In this document: positions 53,201-63,607 of the stretch, one piece after another | Position numbering within the stretch: the stretch's first letter is position 1 | Layout of the letters: the number at the start of each line of letters is the position of its first letter | Assembly (NCBI RefSeq): GCF_033958435.1 | Contig: NC_134137.1 | Span: 228,139,501 to 228,203,500 of the forward strand | Direction: 5' to 3' | DNA length: 64,000 nucleotides | From: Carettochelys insculpta | Lineage: Eukaryota > Chordata > Testudines > Carettochelyidae | Notes under the pieces: generated by a model | The model's input: the letters and a program-made list of their open reading frames with translations, nothing else | Database searches by the model: none | What the model was told of the DNA's origin: nothing | Position numbers and translations under genes: made by a program

Positions 53201-56200
53201 AGTAAGTAACAGACAGAAAGGGCAAAATGTGGGCCAGCAGGGCTGATAGCCATTGCAGACTCAGGGGTAAGGTGAGGGGGGCAGCTCCACACTCCTGCAG
53301 GGGCGGGGCCTTGGACAAAAGGGGTGAGGCCAAGACTTCTCAGCTCTTAGCACTGCCCAGAGCTGGCACTGCTCTTCCACCCAGCCCTCAGAAGCCTCAC
53401 GGAGTGGTGGAGTGACACTCCTGTGGCATTTCAAAGGGGCCTGGAGCTCCTGGCCACTGCAGCTCCAGGCCCCTTTGAAATGCCAAGCTCTTGTGCAAAT
53501 GCCCCCTTGCCCTCCCCCCTCCTGTTGATGGACCTGAAGTGGGGGCAAGATAGGAGCAAGACTGGAAAGGGCACGTGTTAAAGTGGGGATGGGAGTGAAA
53601 GCAGAGGAACAGCAGGGTTAGGGAAGGATGGAGTGATGGGGCAGGGAGGGTGGTGATGGGGTTGGGAGGAGAAGCAGAAGCCAATGTTGCAGGAATGCCA
53701 ATACCCTGCTTTTCCCAGTGGTCTTCCTTCACTGAAGAGGAAGTCGTTGGCCCCGGCAGTGGACCACAAAACTTGCATTCTTCTTTGCTGCAGCTGCAAG
53801 AGGGAAGCAGAAGTCAGAGTGGTGCAGGGAGCGAGGGCACAATGTAGCACATATTCCCTGAAACCCCTTGCAAATCTGCCTGATGACACCACCAGAGGGA
53901 AGTCTGAGCCGGAAAGATGTTATGCAACCTGCCCACAGAAGGTCAGGCCTAATGGTGTCACACCTAGGGCAGTTCACACACCACTTTCCCTGCTGCCCAG
54001 ATAGAGGAAGCATAGGAGCAGGAAACCAACCTGCTGCAAGGTTTGCAGGTATTTTTCTGGTGGAAGAATCCATGGTAACATTCACAAACTGTGTCACGGT
54101 TCTTTGTACCTATAGAGACAAGAAGGAAACGTCAGCCCCGGTGGGAGATGTTGGAGAAGGGAAATCCCTCCAGACTGGGGAGAGCATAATCTCTCTACGG
54201 GCTGGGGAACCTGCTGTCAGGAAAGCAAATCACTCCATGGCACTGGTGGGTGGGAGGAGAGGAGGGCAGGTGTGCCACTCTACAATAGATGGTGGTTGGG
54301 GAAAACTGTTCCAGAGCAGGAGATCAGTCTCGGGCACAGGACAGAGGGAAGCTGCTCTGGGGTAGCAGATTGGGTTGAAAGATGGAAACGAAGGTGCAAA
54401 AAGGCGGGGGGGGGCGGGATCACTATTGAGCAAGGTGAGGGGGGGTGGAAAGGGAGAAATGGCTCCAGAGCAGAAGGTGGGGATAAGGCAAAACCACTCC
54501 AAGGTATGGGCAGTATCTCGGAAGAAAATTGCTCTAGTGCTGTTGTGAGGGAAACTGCTGAAGGGGAAGTCACACCATCTTAGATGTGGAAGGGAGGGAA
54601 CCAGCTAAAGGCAAGGGTGGAGAAAGCAAGACTCACTTGAGGAAGGGACAGAAAAATGTCTCCAGAACACATAGGGGGAAGCGTGAGAATACTGGGGGAA
54701 GAGGGAGGGAAACCAACAGTTCTAAGTCACAGGGGAGGGAAGGAAATTGCTCAAGTGCAGCAGGCGGAGGGAATTCACTCTAGGGCAGGGAGTGGGGAAC
54801 CTTTTAGGGGTCAGGAGTCACTGACCTACACAAAAATCAGTTGGGGGCCACACAAAAGTGAGAAGCAAAAAAAAACCACCGGCGCTGACCTGACCCCAGG
54901 GGAGAAGGAGAAAAAACCCTCCACAGACAAGAACCCCAAGGTGAGGTGCAGGAAAGAAAAGCACTCATCTTACTCCCTGCATGCTCTAGCCCCATGCCAA
55001 AGCTCAGAGCCTCCCTCCAGGGCCGCAGGAACTTTTCTGAAGGCCCAGAGTTAGTAGGTTTTGTGGCACATACTTTTGTGGTGGCCAGTGAGAGTGCCTG
55101 GGATTGAACTTGCAAGTCCCAAGTGCCCCCTCCTGCACACTAAAGCCCTCAGGCTACGGAATAGGGCCAAAAATGAGGGATTTGGTGTGCAGGGGGCGGG
55201 CTGGGGCTAGAGGTGCAGCATCTAAAATGGAGACAGGGTGCAGAAGCTGTGTGAGGGTGAGAGTTCTGGGTAGGTGATAAGGTGCAGGAAAGCAGTGTGG
55301 GTGCAGTGTCTGGTCAGGAGGCAGGGTTCAGAAGTGGGCTGGGGGTGTGGGTGCAGGATTTGGGAGGGAGGGTGCCGGAGTGGAGTGGGGGTGCAGGGTC
55401 TGGGCAGGAAGTGAGGTGCAGGAGCCAGCTGGGTGAGGGGAGTGTGGGCGGGGGATTGGCATGCCTACCTGGTGCAGCTCCCGGGAGCACAAGTGGCTGT
55501 GTGCCACATTACTCGCAAGTACTGCAATTTCTGGCCAACAGGAGCAACTAGGGTGGAGTCTGCAAGCAGCGCAGGGATGGAGCTTCCCTATGATGCCTCA
55601 CAAGCCACTTCCGCCCCACTACCAGACAGAGCCTGCAGGCCAGTGAGGCCTGTGCTTTGCTTTAATCCAGCCTACGAGAGTCTCAGGGCTCCCTGCACAC
55701 ACTAGGGAGACACTGTTGGTACTCCAGCCATATGTGGGGGTGCTAAGGCTCAGAGACTTGAGGCATGGCTAGAGTGCCAACTCTGGCTCATCCTGCAGAA
55801 GAGGGATGGAGCCCCGAGGCTGGCAGGCAAGATCCAGGCAAGCCATAAGTTCCCTACCTCTGCTGTAGGGCAAGTGCAAGTGCGCACAAGGGAGAAGCAA
55901 GAATGGGAGGGAACAGGACAGAGATGGGGACTCACCCAAGGGGTAGGAAAATTTATACCAGAGGCGGTGTGAGATGCGGAAGGGGAAAATTGCCAAGGAG
56001 AAGAAGATTCACTTCAGAACAACTGGGTAGGGAGTTGTACGATGAGAAAAAAAGGAAAACAGACTAGAGAGCAAATGGGAGGGAGGTGGAAATCAGTCTC
56101 ACTCAGGAGGGAGGAGGTGCAGGACTAAAGCCTGGGCTACATTAGAAAATTAGACTGATTTAACTCCGTTGGTCAAGGATGTGAAACATCCACATGCCCG

Positions 56201-58238
56201 AGGGGCAGAGTTGAACTGACCCAAGTTTCTGTGTAAAAATTCTCCCTCAACCTAGCTACCATAAGCCCTCAGTCTCTCCTTAAGAAAGAGAGGGGTATGG
56301 AAAAGTCACTCCTAAATCAGGGAGAGGCTGAAGGAGAGAACCACTCGAGGGCAAAAGAGAGAGAAAGGGATCAAAGGAACGGGGAGCAGAGGAGAAAGTG
56401 AATCTAGGCCAGTTCAGGGGTGGCTGCATCGCTCCGGAGCACAGGTGGTGTAAAACTGTTCCACATGGGAGAGTGTATGTGAGAGTAGGGAATGTCCTTC
56501 CAGGGCTTGCTGAAGGGACTGGGAAGACATTTCTTAAGAGCAACAGGAGAGAGGGATCCACACGGGTGCAGAAGGGAAGATTAGTTCAAGACAGATGGGA
56601 CTTGCTCCACCACAGGCCAGGGCGGAAGGAGGCAGAGGTGGGAGAAATTAATATGAATCAGGAAATTTCTCTGGGGGTATGTGGAAAAGGAGAAAGTTCA
56701 CACTGTGGGACAGAAGAGAGAGAATCTGTGATGGTGGGGAGCAAGGATTGCAATGGAGCAAGCAGGAACAGGGAGGAGTGTTCCAGGACTGGAGAGGGTG
56801 AAAGCATTCCTGGACAGAGAAAAATAGTGTAGGAGGGAAATTGTGCAGGAGAGAAATCACTCAAGGGTGGGGGATATGGCCTTCCCAGGACAAGTAGGTG
56901 GGAGGAGAGGGTTTCTATGGGTACCATGGCAGCAGCTACAGTGTGTGTCACCCTTACATGCATGCCGGACTCCTCCATTGTGGCACAGGCTGCAGTTCCT
57001 ACATTGGAAAAAATCTGATTCTGAAGTCTGGTACTGGTTGGCCAGACAGCCACAGACCGTGTTCTTACTTTCAGTGCAGTTTTCCAGTGTTACTTGCTGG
57101 AATTCTGAGGGGAAAGAGAAAGAGGGGGGAAAAGATGATTCTACCCTCTTCCCACAACTGGGTCCCCTCTTCATGGGAACAGCACAGGCTGGAAACAGGC
57201 TTTATCATCCTCTGCTTTCCTCCAACTAAGAGTTAGTACCAAAGAACCTAACAGTCACTTCCAAGAAGGTCTTGTTCCCATCAAAACTCCATCCCACCTT
57301 TTGCCATTACTAACATTGTCCCTTTCCCCCACTGTTCTCCCCATCAACCCGTTTCTGCTCTCTCTTCATTCCTCACCACCATGTCCACTCCTGCAATCTC
57401 TGTCCCTCCACCAGCGCCCACTTCCCCATCCCCAACCCCCCATGTGTGAGACTCACCTGAACGGCACCGTCGGCAACTACGGCATTTATCCGCAAAGTTA
57501 TTCACAGCTGTGTAAGTGCCTGCTGGGCATGGTAGGCAGCGAGGTGCAAGACTCCCCAGCTGACAGTGTTCTGCTAAGTATGTCCCTGAAACAGAATTAC
57601 TTAACAGGGATCTGACAGGCATAGAGAGACATTCTCCCAGAGAAAATGAGATCCAGAGAAACTGCAGGGCTGAGAGGAACCCGAAGCTGAAAGGCTGCTC
57701 TAACTATAGGCAAGCTAGACAGTTGTCTACAGTGGCAGCTTTCCGGGGCAGCCCTCCCATCACCTTGAGTCCTGGCTTGGACACTGAAGTTTTGCCTAGG
57801 CAGCAGATTGTTTTAAACAGCATCTGGTTGAGAAGGCAGTTAAACCCCATGAGGGGGTGCACTCACCAGGGTGAGAGGGCAAGGGGAAAGGAGATCCCAT
57901 GACTAGGAATACTTATCTCCTTTACCCTAGAATGGGGTAAAGGACCCATGGAGATACTCTCACCGGGGCAGCTGGGGAACAAGACATACATGGACTAAGA
58001 GTTCAGGAAACAGGAATGTCTCTGTGGCTTTCATGGTAATGACTTGCTATGACAGTACTGTACCTGCATGGCATCTCATGCAGCAGTGGGTGTTGTTGGG
58101 ATGTAGGTACTCTCCCTGCTGACATTCTGGCTCTCTTTTCCTTCTCCCAAAGGAGATCCCGTTAACCTGTAGAGTATCTTGGTTTGGGGCTCCTCCCAAG
58201 CATTCCTCGGCCCACACCCAGACCAGGGTTAGAACGAG
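49932..58238 (-). CDS. TNFRSF1A: TNF receptor superfamily member 1A (TNFR1), exons 2-10; first exon not found
   Basis: TNFR1 is the cell-surface receptor for TNF that recruits TRADD through a cytoplasmic death domain and drives NF-kB or cell death. Exons: 58238-58064, 57585-57457, 57104-56958, 54109-54031, 53793-53733, 53176-53059, 51760-51723, about 51068-50759 and 50200-49932. They encode four cysteine-rich repeats (ECQQGEYLHP..CCMRC; AGTYTAVNNFADKC; ESKNTVCGC; RDTVCECYHGFF), a short stalk, a transmembrane helix (LLISLVVVLTMSLGVLL) with basic stop-transfer residues, a poorly conserved cytoplasmic linker and a death domain (RWKEFVRRLGLSDYEIER). All phases agree from exon 2 to the stop. The sum is 1326 nt, close to the human 455 residues once a short first exon is added. 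The linker boundaries (exons 8 and 9) are least certain. Confidence 0.95.
50759..51068 (-). CDS. TNFRSF1A: TNFRSF1A exon 9 (cytoplasmic linker)
   Basis: An open frame of about 103 codons (SSLVAQELPDCVRPAGK near its end) with donor GACA|GTGAGT, phase 1, which matches the death-domain exon. The start is ambiguous: acceptors at 51068, about 51014, about 50999 and about 50986 are all in frame. The first gives a total protein length nearest to human. No sequence similarity to the human linker was recognised. Confidence 0.65.
51723..51760 (-). CDS. TNFRSF1A: TNFRSF1A exon 8 (short cytoplasmic exon)
   Basis: Acceptor TTTTTTCAG|TTTC. Encodes STQQPKSKPVPE, a small polar segment. The donor is taken as GAA|GTAAGC, but CCG|GTACCT and AAG|GTACTT are also in frame. 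Confidence 0.7.
52010..52954. mobile_element. hAT-like element carrying a GC-rich minisatellite
   Basis: Terminal inverted repeats CAGTGGTTCCCAAACTTTT and ..CCCAGTTTGGGAAACCATT, with flanks CTCTACAC and CTCTAGCC (6 of 8). The interior is extremely C/G-rich. It lies in TNFRSF1A intron 7. Confidence 0.8.
52300..52590. repeat. About 50-bp degenerate minisatellite
   Basis: The core CGCTGCCGGGGCCAGCTGCC recurs with variation near 52302, 52343, 52389, 52441, 52491 and 52541; the last three spacings are 50-52 bp. It is contained within the hAT-like element and gives rise to long spurious Gly/Trp/Ala frames. Confidence 0.7.
53059..53176 (-). CDS. TNFRSF1A: TNFRSF1A exon 7 (transmembrane)
   Basis: Acceptor TAGGTCAG|GTC and donor CTGTG|GTGAGT. 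Encodes about 21 hydrophobic residues (LLISLVVVLTMSLGVLL) followed by KLIKLCRQK, a type I membrane anchor. Confidence 0.9.
53733..53793 (-). CDS. TNFRSF1A: TNFRSF1A exon 6 (end of CRD4, stalk)
   Basis: Acceptor CCTCTTGCAG|CTGC and donor TCTTCA|GTGAAG. Encodes CSKEECKFCGPLPGPTTSSS, a short juxtamembrane stalk rich in Pro/Thr/Ser. Slightly shorter than the human stalk. Confidence 0.85.
54031..54109 (-). CDS. TNFRSF1A: TNFRSF1A exon 5 (CRD3-4)
   Basis: Acceptor GTCTCTATAG|GT and donor AGCAG|GTTGGT. Encodes TKNRDTVCECYHGFFHQKN and TCKPCS, in phase with exon 4 across a 2.8-kb intron. Confidence 0.92.
54786..55862. mobile_element. hAT-like non-autonomous element
   Basis: CAGGGAGTGGGGAACCTTTT at the left mirrors ..AAGTTCCCTACCTCTG at the right. 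Target duplication CTCTAGGG (54778-54785) / CTGTAGGG (55863-55870), one mismatch. Related to 20581-21331 (shared CACAxAAGTGAGAAGCA block). Confidence 0.78.
56131..56262. repeat. MITE fragment
   Basis: GCCTGGGCTACATTAGAAAA start, then an inner inverted pair around GTGTGAAACATCCACATGCC-like sequence. Right end decayed. Confidence 0.5.
56958..57104 (-). CDS. TNFRSF1A: TNFRSF1A exon 4 (CRD2-3)
   Basis: Acceptor CCCCTCAG|AA and donor GCAT|GTAAGG. Encodes TLENCTESKNTVCGC, LANQYQTSESDFFQCRNCSL and CHNGGVRH; FFQCRNCSLC corresponds to the human LFQCFNCSLC. Confidence 0.95.
57457..57585 (-). CDS. TNFRSF1A: TNFRSF1A exon 3 (CRD1-2)
   Basis: Acceptor TGTTTCAG|GG and donor GTTCAG|GTGAGT. Encodes TYLAEHCQLGSLAPRCLPCP and AGTYTAVNNFADKCRSCRRC, cysteine spacing as in TNFR1. 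Confidence 0.94.
57700..57985. repeat. Possible interspersed repeat, TNFRSF1A intron 2
   Basis: The block TATAGGCAAGCTAGACAGTT..TTGCCTAGGCAGCAGATTG has a partly inverted look and resembles common turtle repeats. The ends and family are unresolved. Confidence 0.3.
58064..58238 (-). CDS. TNFRSF1A: TNFRSF1A exon 2 (signal peptide end, CRD1)
   Basis: Acceptor TCCCTTTTGCAG|CTC and donor ATGCAG|GTACAG. Encodes a hydrophobic LVLTLVWVWA (rest of the signal peptide), then FGRRKREPECQQGEYLHP and CCMRCHAG. The ATG at 58271 lies within the intron side of this acceptor, so it is probably not the true start. Confidence 0.9.
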
Positions 58239-58274
58239 CTGCAAAAGGGAAAGACCACTGTGAGAAAACATCTC

Positions 58275-59880
58275 CTCAGGTAGAATCTACAGCTGACCCT
58301 AGCACCAACCTGTCATGGCAACGAGACTAACTGAACCGACCTACTTTCTGAAGAAAGACTATAATGGATGTGAGGCCTCTAGGCTATGAGCCTCCTGGAA
58401 TTTTAGGGAAAGACTGAAATCCATTTACTTGAGCCATGCCAATATCGTCAAACTGCCCTCCCTCTGTGTAATGTGTACTACATTTCACTATTTAGAAATT
58501 AACACAAAGACAGATATCCTGAGACTTTCAAAACTGGTTTGTTTTGAGTTTAAATTGTTTGAATTGCCAAGATTACCAAAACCATCAACATAGATAACTA
58601 TAACGGTTGAATACTGTCCATGCACACAACTGTTTAAAGATGGGAGTGACTTTTAGTGGACTTGTTTCCTAGTCTTTCCCTGTCTGTCCTTTTCCGTATT
58701 TATTGTTTTAGTTGTAGGTCTAATGGTTGTCAAGCCCAGAAAACCTCAGACTTTAATAACGTATCCTAATTGTCCAAGATTTGGTACTAGCCTGCTCAAT
58801 TTAAAATGTTTCTGCTGGTTTCCAGCTACTGAGAGACAGTAGGAAACTTCACCTGTCACCAGGACCTCATCTTCAAATAAGTTTGGCAGCCTGGCTCCCA
58901 CCAGCCTAGAAAGTTTCAGCGTGACTAACAAACACCGTCATAACAATTTTCATGTCTTTAACTTTATAACAGTGTCTACCCTTTTTATATTAATATTTTT
59001 ATTTTATCTGTTTGGTCAGTTGAGGAAATTGCTTAAACAAAATAATTTATAAAGCTGTGGGCTGAGAATAGTTTAGACTGCAATCTTCTTATTTAATTAT
59101 CTACTTATTTCCCAAAGTTAAGAAAAGCTTTTACTTTCCTTCCTTATTTAAAAATTTTTTTACTTCATACGTTTCCTCATACAGTGGATACTGAGAAGTT
59201 AATCCCTGGGTTATGAGAAAATAAAGAAAATCCTATGCGAAACCTTTTAGATGCATTGCACATTGAAAAGTTAGCTGTACATTTTGGTGGCCTATATATG
59301 CACAATGGGTTAAATAACATTTTTAATTGTAACTGAGGTGGGCTGATTTCTCAATGAGAAGTGGGCTGTGAGAATGTACTTTTTTGCTTTGCTTCTGTGA
59401 AATTGTTTGTATATTTTTACAGACTCTTTGTAATTTTATTTCTGAGTACATTTACCAAAGTTGCTCTTCTGAAAGTAATTAGTATCAGCTGAAAGGCACA
59501 GATTTTTCTTCTACTGTGAGAACTCTAACCCAATAAAGATAATCTGTAAGGCTAATACCAGTTTTGTGGTTGTGGGTTTAGGAAAAGATAAGCACACAAA
59601 GGCATCTGATACAGCTGTACACTACCCTATTTCACTTTCAAAAGCTAGAGGTTTGGAGAAAGTTATAAAACTGAAAGCTGAAAGAATTACAGAAATGGTA
59701 GAAAAATGAAATTCTGGCAAATGGAAACCTCCACTTTCCAAGACTGTTAGAGAGCTATGAATCTGAAATAACAGGTAAGAGATTCTCAAATCTTTCAGCT
59801 TACACGAAACAGTCAGAGAGAGAAACAGAAGGTACTTAAGCACATGTATGTGCAAGGCCTTCCCTATTTATATGCCAGGT
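58275..59880. other. AT-rich DNA upstream of TNFRSF1A exon 2
   Basis: Expected to be TNFRSF1A intron 1. No exon with a short signal-peptide start and in-phase donor was recognised, and there is no CpG island. Nothing else supported. Confidence 0.4.
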
Positions 59881-59884
59881 TACT

Positions 59885-60065
59885 CTGCTTCCTGCCATTT
59901 CAGGCCTGGCTTCTGCCGTCTGCCTGCCCTGCTTCTGCACCCTATGGATCTGGGTCTGCTTTCCACAGTTCCTGACTCCGCTGTCCTTGAGCACAGCCCC
60001 CTCCACCCCACACCATGTGGAGCTGCCTAGGGCATCAGAACTGCTAGGGATGGCCCTGTGTACGT
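59885..60065 (-). repeat. Interspersed repeat fragment, unassigned
   Basis: On the minus strand it begins AGGGCCATCCCTAGCAGTTC and continues GCC-rich. The same start occurs at about 62858 on the plus strand, implying a shared repeat family. Confidence 0.45.
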
Positions 60066-60230
60066 GATATATTGTACCAGCTTGTGAGTGCTTTAAGGCC
60101 ACTGGACTGACCTGGGCACAAGTCCAAAGATGTTTGCAAGAGGGACTTAAAAACTTTTAAAATCAACACAGCAAGCTGGAAAGATGCACCTAAAACAGGC
60201 CACAATGGAGTGCTGTAGCTCACTAGCGAT

Positions 60231-60597
60231 GAGGTGGCTATCTGTCCCCCATTGGGTGAGATGGTCCCATATTTGGGAAACCAAAAAGGCGTCCTGACTT
60301 ATTTCTCAAAAAGGACGAACTGTCCCATATTCAGGCTGTCCCGTCCCCTCCCTCCCCACACACAAACTTCCCTGAGCCTGCGGGAAGCTGGGAGAGCATG
60401 GGCAGCTGCCACTTCCCCAGGGCTCAGGCAGTGCTGGGGGCTGCCGCTTCCCCAGGACTCCAGGGACCACCAGTGGCTGCGGCTTCCCCAGGGCTCCTGG
60501 GGAGTGCTGGCAGCTGCCGCCTCCTTCCTGGCTCCTCAGGGCCTCCCCCTATATCTCCCTGTCCCATATTTGGGACAGGGAGATATAGTCGCCCTAA
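60231..60597. mobile_element. hAT-like MITE with 8-bp target duplication
   Basis: GAGGTGGCTATCTGTCCC at the left mirrors ..GGGAGATATAGTCGCCCTAA at the right. Flanks CTAGCGAT (60223-60230) and CTAGGGAT (60598-60605) differ at one base. Interior GC-rich with repeated CTGCCGCTTCCCCAGG blocks; TCCCATATTTGGGA occurs twice. Confidence 0.75.
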
Positions 60598-60609
60598 CTA
60601 GGGATCCAA

Positions 60610-62500
60610 AGACATGTTAAGAGAGGTGGTTGAGGGGAAAAGCATAGAAGGCCCTGTGTCTTATCCCCACATTATGTGCGCCAAAGATAGGCTTTTAGCC
60701 ACTCATTGTACTGGTGCATGACACATAGTAACTGAACTGCTTTGGAGCTTATAGCACCAGCTTTCAAGATGGACAGTTGCCAGTAACCAATTCACGTGGA
60801 GGCAGGATGGGTTCCACAGTTCCAAGGCTAAGTTAGTTAGACACCAAGAACTGATTGCAGCAATTGACAGATCTGCCTACAAATATGGTTTAATTATTTG
60901 CCAAAAACAAATTTGAAGATGGCCTGATAATAATAAAGGTGATTTTCTAGCCAAAGAAGAAGCTTTCAGCAAGATACCATGGGAATTTACAAACTTGAAC
61001 AAAGTATAAATAATATACATAGTACAAAAATAGGAAATACTAGAAAAGACCAGGCCAAGAATATGAAATGCCAAGTCATGTCAGTTGATTACTCTAATAA
61101 CACATCTTCAGGCATAATAAAAGGACGGGCTGGGGAATTAATAAGATTTTGTGAAAACACAGTTACAAGGCAGTCATTTTTAAGCTTTACAAACACATAA
61201 AAAGCTAATATGTTTTATCATTGATCAAGATCTGAGGAATAATCAAGAACTATAAACCAAGGATTAACCAAAACTAATTACCTAGCCTTTTAAAAAAATA
61301 CCATGTTAAGTAGTTCCCAAGAACTATTAAAGGCTTTTATTTATGGATATCCATGATGATTTCTACAGAAGTACTCATTCCGGAATCCATGATAGCTAAT
61401 CAAGCACTGAAGTAAACAACATCCTCATCAGACATGCGAGAGCTGCTTTGAAAGATGATGTTATATATCATAAATAGTAACCCACCAGGACAAGATGGCA
61501 CAGAGAAATCTTCAGCAATCCACAGAAATTGCTTTCCCATGGTCAGATTTACAACTTGGCTTTAGTGGAGCCATTTTATAGGCCAAGATAAGGTAAGTAT
61601 ATGCTAACTGACATCTATTTGTTTACAAAATGGAATTTATTCCCCACATCAAAAGATATTTCACACCACCAAACCACAGCATGTGTGTTAGTGAATCATG
61701 TTTTTAGTCACTGAGGCTTCCCTTGGGGAATAGTAAGAAAGAGATTTAAAGCTATGCTTCTGAGCCATGGCAGACATATGTAAAATATTGGAAATTAAAC
61801 CCAAAATTACAAATTGTATACCATTTTATTTATCTAGGCCAGAACCTTTCAATTGTCCTGCATTTTGCCGTTCATCAGGGAGCCAGGTCTACTCCCTATT
61901 CCACATTTCTGCCCTCAGGTAGCTATTTACCCCTACTAGCATCTGCCAATTATGCCCAACAAAACACAGGTTTTCCACTTTTTGGTTATGTGTCATGCAT
62001 TTTGATGGCTATTGTCACATACTAGCCAGTTTGAGAAGGAAAACTGATCATAACCATACTAAAGAAGAGTGTGCACAACCCATCCAAGAAACTGGGATTT
62101 AAGATTTCCTTCAATTCTTTTGCCTATTCAGTCTTTACCAATTGGTTCACAGAATATGTGCTTTTTGACATGAGTTAAAGTGGCATAAAATTCCTATATC
62201 ATATATTATATATGAAAAATACTGAAAACAGAGCCTCTGGTTTACACACACTGACATATGCACTTATGTTTAAGGAAATATTTACAGGACAATTTTTCCG
62301 TTGCCCAACTTAACCTGGAAAGATTAATAGAAATATACAAAAATCTATTACAATAAAAATATCAGATTGATGATTAAGGTAGTTTATCTTAACTCCTGCC
62401 TAAAACAGGAAGGCCCAGAAATCGTGATGTAGTTGAAAAGGTCCCTAGGAAATCAAAGAGTTCTTAAGGACACCAACTTCATTTCTGAAAATCAGTAATA
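60610..62500. other. Non-coding DNA, nothing recognised
   Basis: AT-rich sequence with chance frames only. No exon, RNA gene or confident repeat could be supported. Confidence 0.45.
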
Positions 62501-62504
62501 AAGG

Positions 62505-62745
62505 ATAGTAACAGAGAGGAAGCCGTGCTAGTCTATACACTATCAAAACAAAAAGCAGTCAAGTAGCACTTTAAAGACTAGCAAAATAGTTTATTAGGTG
62601 AGCTTTCGTGGGACAGACCCACTTCTTCAGACCATAGCCATATGGTCTGAAGAAGTGGGTCTGTCCCACAAAAGCTCACCTAATAAACTATTTTGCTAGT
62701 CTTTAAAGTGCTACTTGACTGCTTTTTGTTCTGATAGTAACAAAG
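62505..62745. repeat. Near-perfect hairpin element (98-bp arms, 4-nt loop)
   Basis: Arms 62539-62636 and 62641-62738 are reverse complements with two mismatches, separated by GCCA. The arm core is AAAGACTAGCAAAATAGTTT..GGGACAGACCCACTTCTTCA. To the left, AACAGAGAGGAAGCCGTGCT is the outer segment of the palindromic repeat family. Very likely a recently mobile non-autonomous DNA element. Confidence 0.85.
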
Positions 62746-62853
62746 GATTTACTCCTTATCATACTGATACAAAGAAAATTGTAAAAGCCAGTAAGTAAGG
62801 AAGCTCAGACTGAGGAAAGATGCTTGCAGTATTGTTGTAGTCATGTTGTTCCC

Positions 62854-63115
62854 AGGCAGGGCCATCCCTAGGGGAATGGAGGGCCCACAACAACTCTCCC
62901 ACCCCAGACCCCACCCCAAGCCATGCCCCCACTCCACCCCTAACCACAAGTCACCCCCCAGCTCATCCCCTCTGCTCTGCCCCCAATCTGCCCCTTCCCT
63001 CAAGCACCTACCCCTAACTGCAAGCTGGTGAGGTAGGATGGAGTAGGGACAGTAGCACTGCTGCCAGCCCCTGCGCCACCCAGGCCCCATTTTTCTGTAA
63101 TACACCCCAGGATCT
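62854..63115 (+). repeat. Interspersed repeat fragment, unassigned
   Basis: Starts CAGGGCCATCCCTAGGGGAA and is C-rich (CCCCACCCCAAGCC-type). It shares its start with the minus-strand repeat near 60062. Confidence 0.4.
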
Positions 63116-63283
63116 GGGGTAACCACCTGAAATGTCCTATGGACAGGATGGTTCTTTTGAGGCTATAACAGACATCAGGTGGGTGAGGTAGTTTTAGACC
63201 AACTTCTGCTGGTGAGAGAGACAAGCTTTTGAACTAAACAGAAGAGCACGTGCAGTCTGAAGCACCTGAAGAGAAGCTCTATG

Positions 63284-63607
63284 ACAAGTTGAACCTCCCT
63301 AATCTGGCACCCTCAGGACCTGGCCAGTACTGAACAAGAGAATGTGCCTGACCACAGGAGGTCAACACCGTCTAGCACATCACCAACACTTCCACAGCTG
63401 GCTGGGCTCTTAGAAGATATGTAGGGGCAAATTACAGCTAAATAACGGCACAGAACACGGAGAGCCAGGGCCGGTGGCTGCAAACAACCTTCGTGGGACC
63501 ATGGGAAATTTGGCCAAACCCATGGTGAGTGGTCATCCAGCTAACTAAAATCATGCTGGATTATGGATGTTGCCAAGAGAGTGCTGGATTAGAGAGGTTC
63601 AACTTGT
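63284..63607. mobile_element. MITE with 27-bp terminal inverted repeats
   Basis: ACAAGTTGAACCTCCCTAAT at the left mirrors ..ATTAGAGAGGTTCAACTTGT at the right (24 of 27 match over the full repeat). 324 bp, non-coding. A TA duplication is not evident. Confidence 0.75.

Larger units (their letters stand above)
54150..56900. repeat. Purine-rich degenerate tandem array filling TNFRSF1A intron 4
   Basis: A loose unit of about 30-45 bp with core GGGAAATTGCTCCAGGGCAG recurs many times on the plus strand (for example near 54300, 54456, 54522, 54650, 54744, 54771, 56290, 56335 and 56850), with many substitutions. It is interrupted by a hAT-like element (54786-55862) and a MITE fragment (56131-56262). 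It contains no exon. Confidence 0.6.

Noticed and set aside
56857..57174. 105-aa frame read as one unit
   Set aside because: Only the part at 57104-56958 is TNFRSF1A exon 4; the rest is intron read-through.
58047..58271. ATG at 58271 as the TNFRSF1A start
   Set aside because: A strong pyrimidine-tract acceptor lies between it and the conserved sequence, so it is more likely intronic. Kept as an alternative in the findings.
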